A stretch of DNA of 64,000 nucleotides from an uncultured Muribaculaceae bacterium (GTDB lineage: Bacteria; Bacteroidota; Bacteroidia; Bacteroidales; Muribaculaceae). Below, piece by piece: positions 47,030 through 55,099 of the stretch. Below the pieces are notes generated by a model. The model was given only the letters and a program-made list of their open reading frames with translations. It had not been told where the DNA came from and did no database searches. The stretch covers positions 62,001-126,000 of the forward strand of contig CANQZG010000005.1 of NCBI GenBank assembly GCA_947628305.1, written 5' to 3'. The position numbers and the translations under genes were made by a program. How positions within the stretch are numbered: the stretch's first letter is position 1; the number at the start of each line of letters is the position of its first letter.

Positions 47030-47309
47030 AGAGATTGTCTAAAATTTTCTCATAAGAATTTTTAAGAGCTATTTCGGATGGAATTTTAAAGGACGAGCGA
47101 GGATAATATTGAAATATTTGACGAGCGAGAACTTGAAAATTAACCCGAAAGAGCCTTGACAATCTCACAAAAGCAAAATAAAGACGGCGTTTTACGCGCT
47201 TTCTGCACTTTGACTCGGTCATGATGCCCGCATCACTCCCTCGTCTGAATGACGGAAATCATCGTAAAACACCTATAAAAATTCAATGATAAAAATTTAG
47301 ACAATCTCT
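47030..47309. mobile_element. MITE-like element, family 1, copy C, inside the nuo cluster
   Basis: A 280-base element with ends AGAGATTGTC and GACAATCTCT and TA on both flanks, compatible with a TA target duplication. It fills the 309-base gap between nuoI and nuoJ. It has no T-run terminator that would obviously stop the operon, but its long folded RNA may affect nuoJ-N expression. Confidence 0.88.
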
Positions 47310-47329
47310 TAAATATACTATCACATAAT

Positions 47330-47845
47330 ATGGAATCAGTAGGAAGTATCATCATGTACTGGATAATCGCGCTGTCGATTGTCATCTTCTCGGTACTTAC
47401 TGTCACCACCCGCAAGATACTGCGTGCGGCGACCTACCTCCTCTTTACCCTTTTCGCGACTGCGGCCCTGTATTTCAAACTCGATTACGAGTTCCTGGGT
47501 GCTGTCCAGATTGCGGTATATGCCGGAGGCATCGTCGTGCTGTTCGTGTTCTCTATCTTGCTCACGACCCACCCCGGTGACAATAGCGAAAAATTAGCCT
47601 CCCGTAAACGTCTCCTCGGATTCTCGGCCGCACTTGTCACATTGGTCGTCACCGGGTATGCGCTCATCAGCCGTTGCGCCAATGTGTTCACCCGTCTTCC
47701 CGAGATGTCCACCCCCGACATGAGCCGCATAGGCGAGGTACTCATGGGCACCGGGTACGGCGAACTTCTCCTCCCGTTCGAGGCGATAAGTGTATTGTTG
47801 TTAGCATGTATAATCGGTGGCGTAGTCGTCGCCCGTAAACGTTAA
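47330..47845 (+). CDS. nuoJ: Complex I subunit J
   Basis: A 171-residue membrane subunit with five helices. The conserved TM3 segment 'QIAVYAGGIVVLFVFSILL' contains the pi-bulge region. Start ATG is 20 bases after the end of element C. Confidence 0.95.
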   Translation: MESVGSIIMYWIIALSIVIFSVLTVTTRKILRAATYLLFTLFATAALYFKLDYEFLGAVQIAVYAGGIVVLFVFSILLTTHPGDNSEKLASRKRLLGFSAALVTLVVTGYALISRCANVFTRLPEMSTPDMSRIGEVLMGTGYGELLLPFEAISVLLLACIIGGVVVARKR

Positions 47846-47857
47846 ACATTGGATAAA

Positions 47858-48166
47858 ATGGGCACTATCATCTGGTATCTCATTCCCGCGCTCGTCATGT
47901 TCTGCTGCGGGGTTTACGGCTTCATGACCCGCCGTAACATGATTGCAATGCTTATCTCGCTTGAGTTGATGCTCAATGCCGTAGACATTAACTTTGTCGT
48001 GTTCAACCGCTATCTCTATCCCGGCCAGCTCGACGGAATGATGTTCACCTTGTTTGCCATAGCCATCGCGGCCGCCGAGACGGCACTCGCTATCGCAATC
48101 ATCATCAACATCTACCGTTCGGCCAAGAACATAGATGTCCGCGACGTAACCCGTATGAAATTTTAA
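47858..48166 (+). CDS. nuoK: Complex I subunit K
   Basis: From ATG at 47858 there are 102 residues in three helices, with the conserved glutamates in 'LISLELMLNAVDINFVVF' and 'IAIAAAETALAIAII'. A TTG at 47849 opens the frame three codons earlier, but the ATG gives the standard length. Confidence 0.95.
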   Translation: MGTIIWYLIPALVMFCCGVYGFMTRRNMIAMLISLELMLNAVDINFVVFNRYLYPGQLDGMMFTLFAIAIAAAETALAIAIIINIYRSAKNIDVRDVTRMKF

Positions 48167-48171
48167 GCATT

Positions 48172-50103
48172 ATGGACTTCATCATACCATTACTCATCCT
48201 GGCGATTCCGCTGTTCAACTTCCTTCTTCTGGGGATAGGCGGCGTGAAAATGAGCCATAGACTTGCCGGCACAATAGGATGTATCGGCATGGGCACGGTA
48301 CTCGTCCTCTCCTACTACACCGCGTTCAATTATTTCTTCAGCGGAAACGAGGCGTTCATCATCGACGGTGTCCGCAAGGCAGCTACAATCTTCAACGTGA
48401 CATGGCTTGAGTTCACAAAGAACCTTGTCATAAAACTCGGCTTCCTGCTCGACCCGATTTCGGCGATGATGCTGATTGTGATTCCCACGATTTCATTCAT
48501 GGTTCATGTCTACAGCCTCGGCTACATGAAAGATGAAAAGGGTTTCCAGCGTTACTACGCATTCCTCTCGCTGTTCAGTTTCTCGATGCTCGGACTGGTT
48601 GTCGCTACCAACATCTTCCAAATGTATATCTTCTGGGAGCTCGTGGGCGCGTCATCCTACCTGCTAATCGGATTCTTCTATACATTGCCTTCGGCTGTAT
48701 CGGCGTCTAAGAAAGCGTTTATCGTGACCCGTTTCGCCGACCTCGGATTCCTTATAGGCATTCTCATCCTGTCGTTCTACACCCAGACATTCAACTTCGC
48801 CGACCTTACCAACAACCCGCAGAACGTCCTTCTCTCGACCGGAGGCGCGACATTCCTGGGCGGTTCGGTGCTCACTTGGGCGTTGGTGCTGATTTTCACC
48901 GGCGGTATGGGTAAATCGGCCATGATGCCATTGCATATATGGCTTCCCGATGCGATGGAAGGCCCCACACCCGTTTCGGCGCTTATCCACGCCGCAACGA
49001 TGGTCGTGGCCGGTGTATATCTCGTCGCACGCATGTTCCCGCTTTACCTCATGGAGGAGTTCGCGTTGCAGTTCATCACCGTTGTCGGCGCGATTACGGC
49101 ACTCTACGCAGCCATCGTCGCCTGCACGCAGATTGACATCAAGCGAGTCCTCGCATTCTCGACAATATCTCAGATTGCATTCATGATGGTGAGCCTCGGC
49201 GTGGCACGTCCCGAACATCATGAAGCGTTAGGTTACATGGCCTCGATGTTCCACCTTTTCACCCACGCGATGTTCAAGGCATTGCTTTTCCTCGGTGCAG
49301 GTGCGCTCATCCATGCCGTGCATTCCAACAACTATACCGCGATGGGAGGTCTGCGCAAGTATATGCCAATCACCCACTGGACATTCCTGATAGGCTGTCT
49401 CGCGATTGCCGGCATACCACCGTTCTCGGGATTCTTCTCCAAGGACGAAATCCTGTCGGCATGCTACAGCCAGAGCATGTTCTGGGGCGTTTGGATGTCG
49501 ATTGTCGCCGGAATGACCGCATTCTACATGTTCCGTCTCTACTTCCTCATCTTCTGGTGGGACACCCCCGACTACTCTCATCATCACCACAAGCCACATG
49601 ACCCCAAGTTTGCCATGTCGTTCCCTCTCTTGTTCCTTGCCACGGTCTCGGTTTTCGCCGGCTTCATCCCGTTCGGAGAGTTTGTAACCTGGAACGGACA
49701 TGAATACACCATTCACCTTAACACGGTTATAGCCGTCACAAGTGTCGTCATCGCACTTCTCGGCATCGGGGCCGCCTACGTCATGTACTCCAAGAAAAAC
49801 GAATGGCCGGCACGTCTCGCCGGACTCGTTCCCTGGCTGTGGACTGCGGCTCATCATCGCTTCTACTGGGATGAAATATACCTTTTCATCACCCACAAGA
49901 TTATATTCAACGGCATCTGCCGTCCCATCGCATGGTTTGACCGCCATATAATCGACGGTACAATGGACGGTTTCGCCTATATCACCAACAAGGCCTCTGT
50001 CGCCATCAAGGGATTCCAGAGCGGCAAGGTACAGATGTATGTATGGTGGTATCTTATCGGGGCGTTGCTCCTTGGTGCAATCACAGCCGTATGCTGGATG
50101 TAA
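48172..50103 (+). CDS. nuoL: Complex I subunit L (antiporter-like)
   Basis: A 643-residue membrane subunit with about 16 helices. The antiporter signature 'LPDAMEGPTPVSALIHAATM' is present, with preceding Lys in 'GGMGKSAMMPLHIW' and Glu in 'IFWELVGASSYLLIGFFY'. The C-terminal lateral-helix region is present. It is the distal proton pump. Confidence 0.97.
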   Translation: MDFIIPLLILAIPLFNFLLLGIGGVKMSHRLAGTIGCIGMGTVLVLSYYTAFNYFFSGNEAFIIDGVRKAATIFNVTWLEFTKNLVIKLGFLLDPISAMMLIVIPTISFMVHVYSLGYMKDEKGFQRYYAFLSLFSFSMLGLVVATNIFQMYIFWELVGASSYLLIGFFYTLPSAVSASKKAFIVTRFADLGFLIGILILSFYTQTFNFADLTNNPQNVLLSTGGATFLGGSVLTWALVLIFTGGMGKSAMMPLHIWLPDAMEGPTPVSALIHAATMVVAGVYLVARMFPLYLMEEFALQFITVVGAITALYAAIVACTQIDIKRVLAFSTISQIAFMMVSLGVARPEHHEALGYMASMFHLFTHAMFKALLFLGAGALIHAVHSNNYTAMGGLRKYMPITHWTFLIGCLAIAGIPPFSGFFSKDEILSACYSQSMFWGVWMSIVAGMTAFYMFRLYFLIFWWDTPDYSHHHHKPHDPKFAMSFPLLFLATVSVFAGFIPFGEFVTWNGHEYTIHLNTVIAVTSVVIALLGIGAAYVMYSKKNEWPARLAGLVPWLWTAAHHRFYWDEIYLFITHKIIFNGICRPIAWFDRHIIDGTMDGFAYITNKASVAIKGFQSGKVQMYVWWYLIGALLLGAITAVCWM

Positions 50104-50140
50104 TTTAACGATGAAAATAACAGAGTAAAAGATAGTAATT

Positions 50141-51640
50141 ATGTTTTCAAATATATTGATATACTTCGTGGTGATTCCCCTGCTTATGCTCGCCGGGGTA
50201 GCCTTGAGTCGAAATATCAAGCAAATAAGGGCCGTGGCTGTCGTAGGCTCGCTCGCCCTGACCACATTGTCGGTGTACCTGCTGTGCAGCTACCTCGCGC
50301 TTAGAGGCAACGGGGAGGCCATGCAGTTCGTTGAAAAATGGGACTGGTTCAAGCCTCTGCATATCCAGTTAGCCGTCGGTGTTGACGGAATTTCAGTCGC
50401 AATGTTGATACTGTCGTCAATCATCCTGCTGACCGGCAGTTTCGCATCATGGAAAATTGAGCAACCCAAAGCGTTTTTCCTTTGGCTGATACTGTTGTCA
50501 ACGGGTGTGTTCGGGTTCTTCATCTCGGTTGACCTGTTCACCATGTTCATGTTCTATGAGGTCGCCCTGATTCCCATGTATCTTCTCATAGGTGTATGGG
50601 GTTCAGGCAACAAGAACTATTCGGCGATGAAACTGACCCTCATGCTCATGGGTGGGTCAGCGTTCCTAATGCTCGGTCTCATAGGTATCTATTACCACTC
50701 GGCGGCAAATCCGGCCGACTATACCTGGAACATACTTGAGATAGTCAAGAACGGGTCGATATCCAAGGGATGGCAATACTTCCTGTTCCCGATGACATTT
50801 GTCGGGTTCGGTGTCCTTGGCGCGATGTTCCCGTTCCATACATGGAGCCCCGACGGTCACGCCTCGGCTCCGACAGCCGTGTCGATGTTACACGCCGGCG
50901 TGCTCATGAAACTCGGTGGTTACGGGTGTTTCCGTGTCGCGATATACCTTATGCCCGAGGCAGCGCATGACCTCGCCTGGATATTCCTCATCCTCACCGG
51001 CATCTCGGTGGTCTACGGAGCGTTCAGCGCATGCGTGCAGAACGACCTGAAATATATCAACGCCTATTCTTCGGTGAGCCACTGCGGGCTCGTGCTTTTC
51101 GCTATACTCATGCTCAACACCACCGCCATGACAGGCGCAATCATGCAGATGCTCTCCCACGGCCTGATGACAGCACTTTTCTTCGCGCTCATCGGTATGA
51201 TATACGGCCGCACCCACACACGTGACATACGCCTGATGGGCGGCCTGATGAAAATCATGCCGTTCTTGGCTGTATGTTATGTAATCGCAGGTATGGCGTC
51301 GCTCGGTCTACCCGGCCTTAGCGGTTTCGTGGCCGAGATGACAATCTTCGTCGGTTCGTTTGAACACGCCGACTGGTTCCACCGTGCGTTCACTATCGTC
51401 GCTTGCAGCTCGATTGTGACAACCGCAGTCTACATCCTACGCGTCGTGGGTAAGCTGTTGCTCGGTCCGGTACAGGACGAACACCATCTGTCGCTGACCG
51501 ATGCCACATGGTGGGAACGCACCTCGACCGTCACCCTCATCCTCTGCGTGGCGGCAATCGGCTGTTTCCCCAACTTCTTCGCCGATTTAATCAAGTTCAC
51601 ATTCAGTCCCCAGATATTCTCTGTTTTAGGAATGAACTAA
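50141..51640 (+). CDS. nuoM: Complex I subunit M (antiporter-like)
   Basis: A 499-residue membrane subunit with about 14 helices. 'FMFYEVALIPMYLLIGVWG' (Glu), 'FPFHTWSPDGHASAPTAVSM' and 'MLHAGVLMKLGGYG' are the conserved pump segments. 37 bases after nuoL. Confidence 0.97.
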   Translation: MFSNILIYFVVIPLLMLAGVALSRNIKQIRAVAVVGSLALTTLSVYLLCSYLALRGNGEAMQFVEKWDWFKPLHIQLAVGVDGISVAMLILSSIILLTGSFASWKIEQPKAFFLWLILLSTGVFGFFISVDLFTMFMFYEVALIPMYLLIGVWGSGNKNYSAMKLTLMLMGGSAFLMLGLIGIYYHSAANPADYTWNILEIVKNGSISKGWQYFLFPMTFVGFGVLGAMFPFHTWSPDGHASAPTAVSMLHAGVLMKLGGYGCFRVAIYLMPEAAHDLAWIFLILTGISVVYGAFSACVQNDLKYINAYSSVSHCGLVLFAILMLNTTAMTGAIMQMLSHGLMTALFFALIGMIYGRTHTRDIRLMGGLMKIMPFLAVCYVIAGMASLGLPGLSGFVAEMTIFVGSFEHADWFHRAFTIVACSSIVTTAVYILRVVGKLLLGPVQDEHHLSLTDATWWERTSTVTLILCVAAIGCFPNFFADLIKFTFSPQIFSVLGMN

Positions 51641-51657
51641 TCAATTATTAAACGACA

Positions 51658-53100
51658 ATGGATTACTCACAGTTCTTAATAATGAAGCAGGAAATAGGAT
51701 TGTTAATCGTATTTCTGTTAGTCTTCCTATACGATACATTTGCATCCAAAAAGGCGACCGGTGTATTGCCCGCAGTGACATGCTGCCTGTTCGCAATATT
51801 CACAGCGCTTGGGTTCATCCCATGCATGGGCATCGAGAATGACGCTTTCGAAGGGATGTACCAGACATCAGCGACCGTAACGGCAATCAAGAATATCCTC
51901 AACGTGGGCATGTTGATTGTAATGATACAGTCAATCAAGTGGGCCAACAGCGAGTTCCAGGCCATCCGTCGCGGTGAGTTCTACGAACTTCTGCTTGTCA
52001 CACTATTCGGCATGTATCTGATGATTTCGTCACGTCACTTCCTCCTTTTCGTGATTGGACTCGAGACTGCCTCACTTCCCCTTGCCGCTATGGTGGCGTT
52101 CAACAAGAACCGTTACGAAAGCCATGAGGCCGCAGTCAAATACATCTTGACCGCATGCTTCTCCTCGGCAATCTTCCTGTTCGGTCTGTCACTGGTCTAC
52201 GGCCTGGCCGGCTCACTCTACTACCGTGAAATCGCAATGATGGTGACCGGGTCGGGATTCGGCGCGATGATAATCGTCGCCCTCGCCTTTGTCATCGGCG
52301 GAGTCGGTTTCAAACTGTCACTCGTCCCGTTCCATCTGTGGACTGCCGATGTCTATCAAGGCGCACCCACCAACGTGACCTCCTATCTCTCGGTCATCTC
52401 CAAGGGCGCGGCAGCGTTTGCATTCCTTGTCATCCTGACACAGGCGTTCGGCACTCTTTATTCCAAGGCTTGGGAATGGATGCTCTACGGACTGATTATC
52501 TTGACAATCACTGTCGGAAACCTGTTCGCGATACGCCAGCGCAACATGAAACGATTCCTGGCATTCTCCTCGATATCCCAGGCCGGATACATCATGCTCG
52601 GTGTGATTGCCGATAACGCCATGGGGACATCGGCGTTGATGTACTACATCCTTGTCTACATCTTCTCCAACCTCGCCGCGTTCGGCGTAATCGGGGCAAT
52701 CGAGAACAACTGCGACAAAGGAGACATGACCGACTACAACGGTCTGTCCAAGACCAATCCCCGCCTGGCGTTCACAATGATGCTCGCGATGTTCTCCCTC
52801 GCCGGTATCCCTCCGTTCGCCGGATTCTTCAGCAAGTTCTTCATATTCACCAGCGCGATTAACCAAGGTTCGACCGCGATATATGTACTGGTCCTCATCG
52901 CATTGATTAACACCATCATCTCACTCTACTACTATCTCCTCGTGGTGAAAGCGATGTACATCAACACCGACGGCGAATGCCCCGTAGGCACATTCAAGTC
53001 GGCTTGCTCCGAACGTCTCGCCATGTGGATATGTGTCGCAGGTATAATCATCATCGGTCTTGCGAGTCCGATATATGACTACCTCCTGACCATCGGATAA
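51658..53100 (+). CDS. nuoN: Complex I subunit N (antiporter-like)
   Basis: A 480-residue membrane subunit with about 14 helices. 'FVIGLETASLPLAAMVAF' and 'VPFHLWTADVYQGAPTNVTS' are the conserved pump motifs. It is the last gene of the cluster and is followed within 30 bases by a strong terminator. Confidence 0.97.
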   Translation: MDYSQFLIMKQEIGLLIVFLLVFLYDTFASKKATGVLPAVTCCLFAIFTALGFIPCMGIENDAFEGMYQTSATVTAIKNILNVGMLIVMIQSIKWANSEFQAIRRGEFYELLLVTLFGMYLMISSRHFLLFVIGLETASLPLAAMVAFNKNRYESHEAAVKYILTACFSSAIFLFGLSLVYGLAGSLYYREIAMMVTGSGFGAMIIVALAFVIGGVGFKLSLVPFHLWTADVYQGAPTNVTSYLSVISKGAAAFAFLVILTQAFGTLYSKAWEWMLYGLIILTITVGNLFAIRQRNMKRFLAFSSISQAGYIMLGVIADNAMGTSALMYYILVYIFSNLAAFGVIGAIENNCDKGDMTDYNGLSKTNPRLAFTMMLAMFSLAGIPPFAGFFSKFFIFTSAINQGSTAIYVLVLIALINTIISLYYYLLVVKAMYINTDGECPVGTFKSACSERLAMWICVAGIIIIGLASPIYDYLLTIG

Positions 53101-53127
53101 GGCTATCAATTCACTCCGATATATACA

Positions 53128-53171
53128 CCGAAGGTGCACCCGTCTAAAGGGATGCACCTTCGGTTCTTTTT
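53128..53171 (+). terminator. Terminator of the nuo-atp cluster
   Basis: CCGAAGGTGCA (53128-53138) pairs perfectly with TGCACCTTCGG (53153-53163), followed by TTCTTTTT. Confidence 0.9.
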
Positions 53172-53200
53172 GCGAGTCTCGATATTTGATATTATCTTTG
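53169..53200 (+). promoter_or_regulatory. Promoter separated from its gene by a MITE
   Basis: TTTG (53169-53172), 20 bases, TATCTTTG (53193-53200): exact consensus. The next gene starts at 53429; element 53217-53413 lies between. The -33 box uses the T-run of the nuoN terminator. Confidence 0.65.
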
Positions 53201-53216
53201 CATATTAAATTGATAT

Positions 53217-53413
53217 AAGTAACTGTTCATAATTAATTTATACTATATGCGAGATTTATTTCGAGGGAAAATCGATGGTTGAAAAGGGAGTTTATAGATA
53301 TAAACGACCGATGAAAGCATTGATTTTGACCGAAATAAGGCCGCAGAGAGTATAATAGATAAATCATGACGGTTGCTTAGGTAAATATATCGTTTAATTT
53401 TGAACAGTTACTT
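53217..53413. mobile_element. MITE-like element, family 3
   Basis: A 197-base element with terminal inverted repeats AAGTAACTGTTCAWAATTAA. It is AT-rich with no ORF. It is not related in its interior to families 1 and 2. It would be transcribed as part of the leader of the gene at 53429. Confidence 0.75.
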
Positions 53414-53428
53414 AAACATCATTTGACA

Positions 53429-54349
53429 ATGAAAAAGAATATTTCTCCGTTTCTGTGGCTGGCTATTGTCATGGCCGTCCTTCTACTGATTGCGATAGCA
53501 TTCGGGGTCACTAAAGTGACATCACTTAACCGACAGGTCGAAGAAGCCCGCGCCGAGACCGAGGAGGTCAAACTGAATTTCGAGCAACAACAGCTGACAG
53601 CCGAGTTCAATGCGGTCAGCGAAGGGTTCGCCCAATACGAAGACCAGGCCGTGAGGATTCAGAACGACTCAATCCTCGCCAAATACAACGCAGCCAAAAA
53701 CAAGGTCGAACAACTCAAGAACGAATTACAGAACCTAAAGAACGAAAATAAACTATCGCGTAAGCGCATTGACGAACTGACAGGCGAAATCGGCACTCTG
53801 CGTGGTCTTTTACGCCACTACATCGCGCAGATTGATTCACTTAGCAAGGAGAACGGAATTCTAAAAGCCGAGAATGCCGAAATACGCACCCACAACGAGC
53901 AACTGACATCCCAGGTGCAGGATATATCACAGCGTAACGAACAGTTGAACGAGCGCATGACACTCGCCGAGAAACTTAATGTGACCGGCGTAAGTCTCAA
54001 CGCGTTGCAGAAAAACGGCAAGAACGAGAAGAATGTCACCAAAGCCAAGCAACTCGTCGTGACATTCACCATCCCGCAAAATAACTCCACTCCAGTTGGC
54101 AACAAGACTATATATGTGCGCATAACCAATCCTGAAGGCTCATTGCTCGGTTCAGGCGGCTCATTCAGCTTTGAGGGACGCAACCTCGCATGCACCGCCC
54201 GCAAGACAATCGAATATTCAGGCAACGAGGTGCCGGGCATACGCATATACTGGGATGTAAACACCACCCTTACCCCCGGAGACTACACCGTTGAACTTTT
54301 CACTGACGGATACCGTCTCGCGTCCCGCCATTTCACGTTGAAAAAATAG
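53429..54349 (+). CDS. Membrane-anchored coiled-coil protein of unknown function
   Basis: From ATG at 53429 (a TTG at 53423 is in frame) there are 306 residues. There is one N-terminal membrane segment ('FLWLAIVMAVLLLIAIAFGV'), a coiled coil of about 155 residues rich in Lys, Glu, Gln and Asn ('NKVEQLKNELQNLKNENKLS'), and a C-terminal beta-rich domain of about 105 residues ('QLVVTFTIPQNNSTPVGNKT'). It probably faces the periplasm. The beta domain suggests binding, but no family name is claimed. MgtC-like and antiporter genes follow closely. Confidence 0.75.
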   Translation: MKKNISPFLWLAIVMAVLLLIAIAFGVTKVTSLNRQVEEARAETEEVKLNFEQQQLTAEFNAVSEGFAQYEDQAVRIQNDSILAKYNAAKNKVEQLKNELQNLKNENKLSRKRIDELTGEIGTLRGLLRHYIAQIDSLSKENGILKAENAEIRTHNEQLTSQVQDISQRNEQLNERMTLAEKLNVTGVSLNALQKNGKNEKNVTKAKQLVVTFTIPQNNSTPVGNKTIYVRITNPEGSLLGSGGSFSFEGRNLACTARKTIEYSGNEVPGIRIYWDVNTTLTPGDYTVELFTDGYRLASRHFTLKK

Positions 54350-54359
54350 AGAACGTTTG

Positions 54360-55091
54360 ATGTCGGTATCTGAATATTGGGAATGCCTCGTTGAATCAGT
54401 CAACGCTGTCGAGATGAACACGGCATCAGCCGTGCTCAGGCTTGTCGTGAGCATGTTGCTCGGGGCATTCGTCGGCATGGAGAGGAAACGCAAAGGCCAG
54501 ATGGCCGGAATCAGGACATTCGCACTGATTTCAATGGGCGCGACCCTCGCCATGGTGTTGTCGGTGTACATCCCCCAGGAATATATCGGAGTCAAGAACG
54601 GTGACCCGGGACGTGTCGCCGCCCAGGTCATCACCGGCATCGGTTTCCTCGGTGCCGGGGCAATCATCCAGATGAAAGGCTCGGTCAGAGGACTCACAAC
54701 CGCTGCCGGGATATGGATGACGGCAACCGTCGGCATGGCTGTGGGTGTCGGCCTGTACTGGCTCTCAATCATCGCCACAGGCCTTGTCCTTGTGGTGCTG
54801 ACACAGCTCGACCGTCTTGAACACAAAATCCACATGGGCACAGAATCACGCACAATCAGACTAAAGATAAGAGGGATTGTAAGTAATATCGAAGCCTACC
54901 GCACGGAACTCGACCATTTCCATGTGAACCTGAACAACGTGTATGTCGAATATGACTACGACGAAAACGTGACACGGCTCAACCTTGTCGTCCTTGTCAG
55001 GGAAACCACCGACTTCATCCAGTTATTCGCTGCATTACGGCTTGTGAACCCGACATTGTCCATATCACTCGCCAACCAAGCCAACATATAA
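54360..55091 (+). CDS. MgtC/SapB-family membrane protein
   Basis: From ATG at 54360 there are 243 residues. The membrane half has 'LLGAFVGMERKRKGQMAGIR' and 'ITGIGFLGAGAIIQMKGSVR', the MgtC signature. The C-terminal ~75 residues form an ACT-like soluble domain. MgtC relatives act in magnesium limitation, acid tolerance and ATP synthase modulation in pathogens; the role here is unknown. Distance to the nuo-atp terminator is about 1.2 kb and there is a separate promoter. Confidence 0.9.
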   Translation: MSVSEYWECLVESVNAVEMNTASAVLRLVVSMLLGAFVGMERKRKGQMAGIRTFALISMGATLAMVLSVYIPQEYIGVKNGDPGRVAAQVITGIGFLGAGAIIQMKGSVRGLTTAAGIWMTATVGMAVGVGLYWLSIIATGLVLVVLTQLDRLEHKIHMGTESRTIRLKIRGIVSNIEAYRTELDHFHVNLNNVYVEYDYDENVTRLNLVVLVRETTDFIQLFAALRLVNPTLSISLANQANI

Positions 55092-55099
55092 GAAGTTGA

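Noticed and set aside
49228..50265. Long minus-strand ORF of 345 codons opposite nuoL/nuoM
   Set aside because: It is antisense to two well-conserved membrane subunits, has biased His/Glu-rich composition with no domain, and arises from the codon pattern of the real genes.
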